Shown piece after piece: positions 1 through 6,034 of a stretch of 6,034 nt of DNA. Positions within the stretch are counted from its first letter, which is position 1; each line of letters starts with the position of its first letter. Source of the DNA: Vulcanimicrobiota bacterium (lineage in GTDB: Bacteria > Vulcanimicrobiota > Vulcanimicrobiia > Vulcanimicrobiales > Vulcanimicrobiaceae). The position numbers were made by a program, and so were the translations under genes. The DNA lies in NCBI GenBank assembly GCA_019237435.1, contig JAFAHB010000178.1:1-6034 (forward strand), given 5' to 3'. The notes below the pieces were generated by a model, which searched no databases, had not been told where the DNA came from, and saw only the letters and a program-made list of their open reading frames with translations.

Positions 1-1043
1 AGCCGCAGCGCATCGTACCAATCGCCGCCCAGCAGCTCGCGATTGTTGGCCGGCACGTAGATGCCGCTAAAGCGGATCCCGGCAACCTGCGGAAGCGAGA
101 TCGGCAACGCCGCGCGCTGAAACTCTGCGGCGATTTCGCGCTCGCGCTCGTAGAGTCGTGCATTCTCGATCGCGACCGCCGCGCGTTTTGTAAGCTCTTC
201 GAAAAGCGGCAGATCCTCTTGCGCGTATCGCCGAGGCGTTTGGGCCCAATACGCCACGAGCGAGCCGATCGTTCTGCCGCGCGTGCGCAATGGGATCGTC
301 ACTGCCGAGTGAGGCGCCAGCGCTCGAATCACCTCGAGCAGTCGCGGCGCTGCGGCTCTCTTGATCTGCTCGTCTCTGACCTCGCGCAGAATGACCGGCT
401 GATTCTTCCGAAGGATTGCGGCGATGCTCGGCTCCACTTTCGGATCGTGATTGTGCCGGCCGACGAGTCGTTTCACGAGCGGCATTTTACGCGAGTCGGC
501 ATGGATCGCAGCTACGGTTTTCAATCGGTCGGAATCGTCGAAAAGATCGATGGCGGCCCAATCGCCGAACTCCGGAACGATAATTGCGAGAAGTCGCTCC
601 AGCGTCGTCTGGAGGTCGAGCGATTCAGCGAGCACTTCGCCTGCCTTGGCGATAAACGCAACCTGCTGACCCTGGCGCTTGTAGTCGTCGATGTCGGTGC
701 AGATGGCGATCCAGCTTGACCCTCGTTTGCGCGCAGGGTCCACCGGCGCGACGGCAACCCGAAACCATCGCGCAACGCCATCGGCGCGCCGCAATCGCAA
801 CTCGGCGGTAAACGCCCGCCGGCTCGTGATCCCATCGCGGAACGCGCGGAGGCCCGAACGGCGATCGTCGCGATGAATCGCCGCAATCCACTGCCGCTCG
901 AGCTGATCCGAGCTCGCCTTCGATGGCCGCCGCAGACCGAGGTATTCATACCATTTGTGGTTGAACCGCTTGATTCGCCCGGCGTCCGACGCGATCCACG
1001 CAATCTCGGGAATTGCGTCAATCTCGGAGGCACCAAGATGCAT
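1..1043 (-). CDS. PAS-GAF-PP2C (SpoIIE/RsbU-type) serine phosphatase, 3' end cut by window
   Basis: The frame stays open from an ATG at 1043-1041 to the left edge, giving 347 visible residues with no stop. Residues about 1-120 look like a PAS sensor domain (AWIASDAGRIKRFN near the start, WIAICTDIDDYK at its end). Residues about 130-297 look like a GAF domain, ending in the usual ELTKRAAVAIENARLYERE helix. From about 307 the protein enters a PP2C/SpoIIE phosphatase domain: FQRAALPISLP, then YVPANN and GGDWYDA, where the GGDxYD aspartates are the first metal-binding residues of this family. Most of the catalytic domain lies outside the window. Family members dephosphorylate anti-sigma antagonists or similar phosphoproteins in response to a sensed signal; the signal here is unknown. 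No transmembrane segment is visible, so it is probably cytoplasmic. The start has no clear Shine-Dalgarno sequence. An in-frame TTG at 1061-1059 is an alternative start. It lies 68 nt after the dehydrogenase gene and may have its own promoter. Confidence 0.88.
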   Translation of the reverse strand, partial: MHLGASEIDAIPEIAWIASDAGRIKRFNHKWYEYLGLRRPSKASSDQLERQWIAAIHRDDRRSGLRAFRDGITSRRAFTAELRLRRADGVARWFRVAVAPVDPARKRGSSWIAICTDIDDYKRQGQQVAFIAKAGEVLAESLDLQTTLERLLAIIVPEFGDWAAIDLFDDSDRLKTVAAIHADSRKMPLVKRLVGRHNHDPKVEPSIAAILRKNQPVILREVRDEQIKRAAAPRLLEVIRALAPHSAVTIPLRTRGRTIGSLVAYWAQTPRRYAQEDLPLFEELTKRAAVAIENARLYEREREIAAEFQRAALPISLPQVAGIRFSGIYVPANNRELLGGDWYDALR

Positions 1044-1066
1044 AGGCTTGGCTAAACTCAAGGTCG

Positions 1067-1079
1067 GCCGATATTCGGC
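1067..1079. promoter_or_regulatory. Short perfect inverted repeat upstream of the phosphatase gene
   Basis: The sequence gccga-tat-tcggc forms two perfect 5-base arms around a 3-base centre, in the 68-nt gap between the dehydrogenase stop and the phosphatase ATG. A second small palindrome-like element, ggtgacc, lies at 1084-1090. There is no T-tract on either side, so this is not an intrinsic terminator. It could be an operator, or chance in GC-rich DNA. I could not identify convincing -35/-10 boxes around it. Confidence 0.25.
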
Positions 1080-1111
1080 GCGCGGTGACCACGCCCTCGC
1101 CTGACGTCGAG

Positions 1112-1963
1112 TTAGAAGGCGCGCTCCAGTGCCAAGCCCACGGCGATGTAGTCTTCGTCCCCCAAGCCGGTCTCAGCCATCCGTTCGAACTCGGCGAACG
1201 CCAGGTCCATCAGCGGCGCATTGACCTGCAATCGTTGCCTCGCCGCATGCGCAAGACGCAAATCTTTGAGCAGCGCGCTTGCCGAAAAACGTGGGCGAGT
1301 GTCGCCCTCGATAAGTTGTTGACGCTTGGTGCCGACGCGTTCGAGCATGTAGATGAGCGTCTCGACGGCGAGCCGGCGATCGACGCCGGCTCGCGCCATC
1401 GTACCGAGAAGTTCGCCGATCGAATCCGCAAGCACGGCAAGCATGCAATTACTGGCGAGCTTCAAATGCGCGCTGGCCGCCGGCGAACCCGTGAAATTAA
1501 CGCTCGAACCGATCGCGTTGAGCAGTTCGCGAGCGCGATCGAAGGTCTCGTTGCCGCCTCCCGGATAAAGCGTCAACGCGCCCGTGCGCGCGCCGTCGAC
1601 GCTGCCGATGACGGGACACGCGAGAAACCCCACGCCTCGTTGCGCCGCCGCTGCTGCCAGCGATTCGTACATCGCCGGCGAAAGGGTGGTCGTCTCGATG
1701 ACCAGCTGGCCCTTACGCGCGGCCGGAATGATTCGACGCAGTGAAATCTCTTGCGCGACCCGATCATCCCAGAGCATCACGATTACAGCCTCGACGCTCG
1801 CAACCAGTGATTCCAGATTTTCGAACGGCGTTGCGCCCGCAGTTGTCACCGGAAGCATCATGCTCGGCTCGACGTTCCAAACGGAGACGCAATAGCCGCG
1901 ATCGAGCAGATTGCATGCAATCGCGCTGCCCATCTTACCCGTGCCGGCAATGCCAACGTGCAT
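1112..1963 (-). CDS. NAD(P)-dependent oxidoreductase, 3-hydroxyisobutyrate dehydrogenase family
   Basis: The 283-residue product has the length of the beta-hydroxyacid dehydrogenase family (about 290 residues). Residues 1-160 form the Rossmann domain: the dinucleotide motif GTGKMG (7-12) follows the first strand, and a second strand ends at VSVWN. The all-alpha domain follows. K168 and N172 in HLKLASN match the conserved catalytic Lys and Asn (KxxNN motif) of the family. KDLRLA (233-238) and GLGDEDYIAV near the C-terminus are also typical. The substrate loop reads CPVIGSVDGA (116-125), where family members often have PVSGG; the serine is replaced by isoleucine, so the substrate should not be assumed to be 3-hydroxyisobutyrate. 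Relatives reduce or oxidise 3-hydroxyisobutyrate, tartronate semialdehyde or succinic semialdehyde. The ATG lies 15 nt after the DUF2182 stop, suggesting cotranscription, but its ribosome binding site is weak. Family assignment is firm; substrate is unknown. Confidence 0.9.
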   Translation of the reverse strand: MHVGIAGTGKMGSAIACNLLDRGYCVSVWNVEPSMMLPVTTAGATPFENLESLVASVEAVIVMLWDDRVAQEISLRRIIPAARKGQLVIETTTLSPAMYESLAAAAAQRGVGFLACPVIGSVDGARTGALTLYPGGGNETFDRARELLNAIGSSVNFTGSPAASAHLKLASNCMLAVLADSIGELLGTMARAGVDRRLAVETLIYMLERVGTKRQQLIEGDTRPRFSASALLKDLRLAHAARQRLQVNAPLMDLAFAEFERMAETGLGDEDYIAVGLALERAF

Positions 1964-1978
1964 CGTCAGCGAATTGGG

Positions 1979-2755
1979 TTACAAGCCTGGAATGGCACCG
2001 GGAGCCACGAGCGCGACTCCGGCAAGGACTGCCAGTGCAACGCCGACAGGCGCCACGATTCGATTACCCGACGGCACCGTCTTCTCAACGAACATGATCG
2101 CGGCGAGCAGGCCCATCCACGCCAAATGCGCGACGCCGGCGGCAAACATCACCAACATCAGGGCCCAGCAACACCCCAAGCAATAGACACCGTGGCCTAA
2201 GCCGAGGCGCAAGCCGTTAAGGAGTCCGCGCCGATAGTGGCGCATGAGATAGATGCCCGGATGGCGGCACGCTTTCAGGCAGGCGTCTTTCAGCGGTGTG
2301 AACTGATAGAGCGCGGCGAGAGCGAGCGTTGCGGCGGGTATCAGTGTCGCGTGCGCCGCGAGCCAGGGCCATGCATTGACGGCTCGGTGCAGCTGCATGT
2401 CGCCCGTGAACGCGGCGAGCGCAAAGACCGTCCAAACCACGAAGTAGCCGCTCAGGAACAAGCCTAGCGCCGCCGGGAAATCGGGCGCGTGCGCTGCCGT
2501 GGCCGCGTAATAGCGGATGACACCAAGCGAGGACGGCAGCATCATTGCCGCAGTCATGAACTGCCATGCGGCTAATATCACGAGCGCGGCGAGCCAATAT
2601 GGACGACCGCTTTCGTAGAGCGTGTGGTGGTGCAGCTGCGCGGCGTAACCGGCGAACTCCGCCCACGCGCAGGCGGCCCACGCAACAGCGATCACGCAAG
2701 CGAGGATAGCGATCGTGTTGGACCGCGCGTACCGGTACGCGGCGTTCGCCGCCAT
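1979..2755 (-). CDS. DUF2182 family polytopic membrane protein (predicted metal-binding)
   Basis: The product is 258 residues from the ATG at 2755-2753. Hydrophobic segments lie at about 13-33, 55-75, 97-117, 131-150, 193-222 and 234-252, so it is an inner-membrane protein of six or so passes. DUF2182 hallmarks are clear: AMMLPSS (70-76), YQFTPLKDACLKACRHP (150-166), and HGVYCLGCCWALM (188-200) followed by EK (224-225). Cysteines 159, 163, 192, 195 and 196, and a histidine triplet at 42-44, are plausible metal ligands. The family has been labelled a predicted metal-binding membrane protein; I know of no settled biochemical function. DUF2182 often neighbours DUF1326, as here. I chose the ATG over the TTG one codon upstream because AGAGG at 2769-2765 sits 9 nt before it, inside the upstream gene. 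The gap to that gene is 4 nt, so translation is probably coupled. Confidence 0.9.
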   Translation of the reverse strand: MAANAAYRYARSNTIAILACVIAVAWAACAWAEFAGYAAQLHHHTLYESGRPYWLAALVILAAWQFMTAAMMLPSSLGVIRYYAATAAHAPDFPAALGLFLSGYFVVWTVFALAAFTGDMQLHRAVNAWPWLAAHATLIPAATLALAALYQFTPLKDACLKACRHPGIYLMRHYRRGLLNGLRLGLGHGVYCLGCCWALMLVMFAAGVAHLAWMGLLAAIMFVEKTVPSGNRIVAPVGVALAVLAGVALVAPGAIPGL

Positions 2756-2759
2756 CAAG

Positions 2760-3401
2760 TTACGCCTCTAGCAGAAAGTCGCCCTGAATCGCGTTGCGAT
2801 CCTTAAACGTCCAAACCATCCCGTGCTCGGGAATGTTGACGACGTGCTCGGAGGCCTTCGCGACGTAGGCGGGAGCGCCGGGTATGGTGCTGAAGATGCT
2901 GTCGCGCAACGTCGTGATCGCCCCGTAGGCGCTGCGATACGGCGCCATGGTCGCGCGAAGTTTATCGCCGACGACGAGCGTGCCTTCTCCACTCCTAGTG
3001 TTGTGTTCGATCGGCATCGTTTCGATCGCGACGTCCTCTGCAACCAGCGCGTTGAGATCCGCAAGCGGTCCTCCTAAACGGCCGTGCCAAGCGTCAAGAA
3101 TCGCGGCGCGTTGTTCGTCGGTCGCTCGCGCATCCACGTAGGTGACGCGCTTCCAGCTGTGCGGCGTGAGAACGTTTCCCGGAATTTTGAAGACTCCCAC
3201 GTAGTTCAATCCGGTTACGTCGACGCCGTTGATCTCGCCCTTATCGATGTGATAGGCAAGGAATGAGTCGCAGGCCCCGCCGTCGGGATCTTCGCCGATC
3301 CAGCAACGGCAGAGCGTCCTGCACGAACACGCTTCGATCAGCGTGCCTTGCAAGCTGTAGGTCTTTGCGGCCGCCTTAGCGGCGGGCTGAGTCTGCGTCA
3401 C
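2760..3401 (-). CDS. DUF1326 domain-containing protein with CxCxxxCxC cluster
   Basis: The 213-residue product has an Ala/Lys-rich leader (1-14) without a hydrophobic signal, so it is probably cytoplasmic. The DUF1326 domain then covers nearly everything. Its signature is YSLQGTLIEACSCRTLCRCW, with C25, C27, C31 and C33 in a CxCxxxCxC array, followed by C44 in a GGACDSFLAYHIDKG stretch and by GLNYVGVFKIPGN (64-76). H134, H186 and H193 are other possible ligands. The cysteine spacing suggests metal or cofactor binding, which is my inference; the family has no function I know to be established. Many relatives have CPC as the second pair, whereas this one has CRC. The start is GTG, set by a strong GAGGAGG 9 nt upstream. 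The gene is followed after 4 nt by DUF2182, the usual partner. The 55-nt gap upstream shows no clear terminator. Confidence 0.88.
   Translation of the reverse strand: MTQTQPAAKAAAKTYSLQGTLIEACSCRTLCRCWIGEDPDGGACDSFLAYHIDKGEINGVDVTGLNYVGVFKIPGNVLTPHSWKRVTYVDARATDEQRAAILDAWHGRLGGPLADLNALVAEDVAIETMPIEHNTRSGEGTLVVGDKLRATMAPYRSAYGAITTLRDSIFSTIPGAPAYVAKASEHVVNIPEHGMVWTFKDRNAIQGDFLLEA
2765..2769 (-). promoter_or_regulatory. Ribosome binding site of the DUF2182 gene, inside the DUF1326 gene
   Basis: AGAGG on the minus strand lies 9 nt before the ATG at 2755 and within the last codons of the DUF1326 gene, just before its TAA. It favours the ATG over the adjacent upstream TTG and suggests that the two proteins are made together. 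Confidence 0.6.
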
Positions 3402-3410
3402 GGGCTGGTC

Positions 3411-3417
3411 CCTCCTC
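3411..3417 (-). promoter_or_regulatory. Strong Shine-Dalgarno setting a GTG start (DUF1326 gene)
   Basis: GAGGAGG on the minus strand lies 9 nt before the GTG at 3401-3399. It is the best ribosome binding site in the window and decides the non-ATG start. Together with the 55-nt gap upstream, it suggests that this gene is translated independently of the gene before it. Confidence 0.75.
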
Positions 3418-3456
3418 GGCCGATAGAGTTCCAGGCGCGGTCCCGGCCGCCTCCGC

Positions 3457-4170
3457 TTAGTAACCCCCCGGAAACCGTTTGCTCGTCAGACGCGCAAAGC
3501 GCGCCTGAGTGCCATTCTGGGCGCGCTGCTGCCCAAGCTCGATCTTCTCTCCCGCTAGCTGCGACGCGAGCTTACCCAATCCGGCGTTGAGGCCGGCATT
3601 CGCGCTTGCCCACCGCGATTTGCTCACGAACGCTACGGCAGGATAAATGCTCTGCAAGTTCGAGACCGTACGGTTTTCGTTTTGAACCCTTCGAATGATT
3701 GCAATCACCGAATCGATGTCACCGAAGGCGTAGCCGTTGATATCGGGTCCGACGACTTCGAAAAAGGCATTCTGCGCCTGGTATAGCTCGAAGCCTGGGT
3801 CGCCCATGCTTCCCAGTTTCGTCGGATCGGCGAGCATCGCAAACTGACGTCCTTTATATTGCGCGGTGTAAAACCAGTATGTCGCCTCTTTGCGATAGCC
3901 GAGATCGTAGAGGCGAATCGCTCCGACGTAGAGCTCGGCAAAGGTCAGCTGCATCCACCGCTGTTTCATCTGAAGAATCGTCGCAACGAACGTTGCTTGA
4001 TTCGACGAAGCTAAGCCGCCGCTGTACTTTCCGACCTTGACGTCGGGCCCGGAAAAGTTGTAATAGGGTGTGACGTACGCGTCGATTCGCCCCGGATCGC
4101 TCGCGAGCGCGGCGGTCGAAGCCGACAACGCGATCGTCACGGTCAACGCAGCAAGACGGCCGTACTTCAA
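3457..4170 (-). CDS. Secreted protein of unknown function
   Basis: I do not recognise this family. From a TTG start at 4170-4168 the product is 237 residues. It begins with a classical signal peptide: positive n-region (MKYGR), hydrophobic core LAALTVTIALSAS, and a likely ALA|S cleavage after residue 23. An open frame extends further upstream, to an ATG near 4284, but that would put 38 Arg-rich residues before the signal and overlap the lipoprotein gene by over 100 bases. The TTG has GGA at 4180-4178, 7 nt ahead. It overlaps the upstream TGA as TTGA, the usual geometry of translational coupling. The mature protein contains no cysteine and has a helical, aromatic-rich centre (ELYVGAIRLYDLGYRKEATY, then WFYTAQYKGRQF) that vaguely recalls TPR-like helix pairs. 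It has further conserved-looking patches at GPDINGYAFGDIDS and YPAVAF. Probable location is periplasm or cell exterior. It presumably works with the lipoprotein encoded just before it. Confidence 0.8.
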   Translation of the reverse strand: MKYGRLAALTVTIALSASTAALASDPGRIDAYVTPYYNFSGPDVKVGKYSGGLASSNQATFVATILQMKQRWMQLTFAELYVGAIRLYDLGYRKEATYWFYTAQYKGRQFAMLADPTKLGSMGDPGFELYQAQNAFFEVVGPDINGYAFGDIDSVIAIIRRVQNENRTVSNLQSIYPAVAFVSKSRWASANAGLNAGLGKLASQLAGEKIELGQQRAQNGTQARFARLTSKRFPGGY

Positions 4171-4790
4171 AACCCCATCCGTACGATCTTCAGCTGTGGC
4201 GTGATCTCGGCCGACGGTCGCGCTCGAGCGGATTCGAAGTAGATGAACCGGCGATCGTCCGGACCGATGCCTGCAATTTCCCATTCGGTGACTCGCGCGT
4301 CGGGGTAGCCCGATTTCGCGATCGCCTCTCGCACCGTTTGGGTGAGGTTCGCGAAAGCAATCGCCTTGGGATCGAAGGCTTGCGCGTCGACCTTGGCAGC
4401 GGTAATGGGGCCGCTGTCCAACGACATCAGCTTTACGGGCGTCGGTCCACTCAACGAACCGTCAGGGGCGACGACGTAGTGATCCACGTTGATGCGGTGA
4501 GCGGGTTCTTGAACGTCGACCATGAGCCCATTGACGCGGTCTGCCGAGATGCTCGTCACGCGCATCGGCCGTCCGGAGTGCTGCGCGATTGCGTCGAGCG
4601 CCTGCAGAACCGCGTGGCCGTCGCTCAAAAACGGATCGATTGCGCCGCCGCCGGGATTAGCGGCAGCCAAACTCGGATCGCCCGACCCGTACGAGCCATG
4701 CGAAGCTGAGCCCGAACAGGCGCAAAGCGCGCAGGCAAGAGCGATGCCGATCGACGCGGCGCTAATCCGAAGCGATGTGCGCGCGAACAT
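4167..4790 (-). CDS. Lipoprotein of unknown function with two repeated units
   Basis: The product is 207 residues from the ATG at 4790-4788. It starts with a lipoprotein signal: MFARTSLR, a hydrophobic core (ISAASIGIALACAL), and lipobox L22-C23-A24-C25, so C25 would be lipidated. A Ser/Gly-rich linker (26-45) follows. The folded part contains two similar segments, LQALDAIAQHSGRPMRVT (62-79) and LTQTVREAIAKSGYPDARVT (149-168), each a helix, an SGxP turn and an RVT strand followed by charged strands. This helix-strand plan recalls PepSY-like or similar small alpha/beta repeats, but I cannot assign a family. The open frame continues upstream to 4877, but that extension would precede the signal peptide and overlap katG, so I reject it. 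The gene begins 29 nt after katG and its TGA overlaps the TTG of the next gene. A role in the cell envelope is inferred from the signal only. Confidence 0.82.
   Translation of the reverse strand: MFARTSLRISAASIGIALACALCACSGSASHGSYGSGDPSLAAANPGGGAIDPFLSDGHAVLQALDAIAQHSGRPMRVTSISADRVNGLMVDVQEPAHRINVDHYVVAPDGSLSGPTPVKLMSLDSGPITAAKVDAQAFDPKAIAFANLTQTVREAIAKSGYPDARVTEWEIAGIGPDDRRFIYFESARARPSAEITPQLKIVRMGF
4168..4180 (-). promoter_or_regulatory. TTGA stop/start overlap with ribosome binding site
   Basis: On the minus strand GGATGGGGTT precedes TTGA, in which the TTG (4170-4168) starts the secreted protein and the TGA (4169-4167) ends the lipoprotein gene. The GGA lies 7 nt before the TTG. This arrangement decides the unusual start codon and implies coupled translation of the two exported proteins. 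Confidence 0.6.
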
Positions 4791-4819
4791 AGCAGAAGCC
4801 CATTCCCCCTCGAGCGGGC

Positions 4820-6034
<1,215 letters not shown>

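Noticed and set aside
219..719. A 166-codon open frame on the plus strand
   Set aside because: It lies antisense to the GAF domain of the phosphatase and has low-complexity Arg-rich composition; it is a shadow.
521..1036. A 171-codon open frame on the minus strand in another phase
   Set aside because: It overlaps the PAS-GAF coding frame throughout, is full of Arg and Ser as expected of a GC-rich shadow frame, and shows no domain motif.
1085..1744. A 219-codon open frame on the plus strand
   Set aside because: It is antisense to the dehydrogenase, whose cofactor and catalytic motifs are clear; no recognisable motif or ribosome binding site.
3402..3456. Promoter or terminator in the 55-nt gap before the DUF1326 gene
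   Set aside because: The GC-rich stretch gives only short, poorly paired stems, and I see no convincing -35/-10 pair. Only the Shine-Dalgarno is supportable.

Overview
This is a high-GC window in which every gene I can support lies on the minus strand, so transcription runs from right (6034) to left (1). Seven protein genes fill almost all of it, and both edge genes are cut. In order of transcription they are: the C-terminal part of catalase-peroxidase KatG (right edge); an unrecognised lipoprotein; an unrecognised secreted protein; a DUF1326 protein with a CxCxxxCxC cysteine cluster; a DUF2182 polytopic membrane protein; a 3-hydroxyisobutyrate-dehydrogenase-family oxidoreductase; and the N-terminal part of a PAS-GAF-PP2C (SpoIIE/RsbU-type) signalling phosphatase (left edge). 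I see no rRNA, tRNA, CRISPR array, insertion sequence or phage gene.

The gaps are short: 29 nt from katG to the lipoprotein gene, a 2-base TTGA stop/start overlap, then 55, 4, 15 and 68 nt. At least the first six genes therefore look like one transcription unit or two abutting ones. The clearest coupled pairs are lipoprotein/secreted protein (overlapping stop and start) and DUF1326/DUF2182 (4 nt apart, with the ribosome binding site inside the upstream gene). A hairpin with the katG stop codon in its loop partly overlaps the purine-rich ribosome-binding region of the lipoprotein gene.

Functionally, KatG removes hydrogen peroxide. DUF1326 and DUF2182 are a recurrent pair whose cysteine patterns suggest metal handling, but their biochemical role is not settled as far as I know. 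The two secreted or lipidated proteins have no function I can assign; their placement suggests an envelope partnership. The dehydrogenase and the phosphatase look like general metabolic and regulatory genes, and the phosphatase may be a separate unit.

The organism cannot be fixed from this window. High GC, a lipoprotein signal, many PAS/GAF/PP2C-type features and this gene mixture fit an environmental, poorly cultured bacterium. Eremiobacterota/WPS-2-like or a similar deep-branching phylum is my guess, from general style only.
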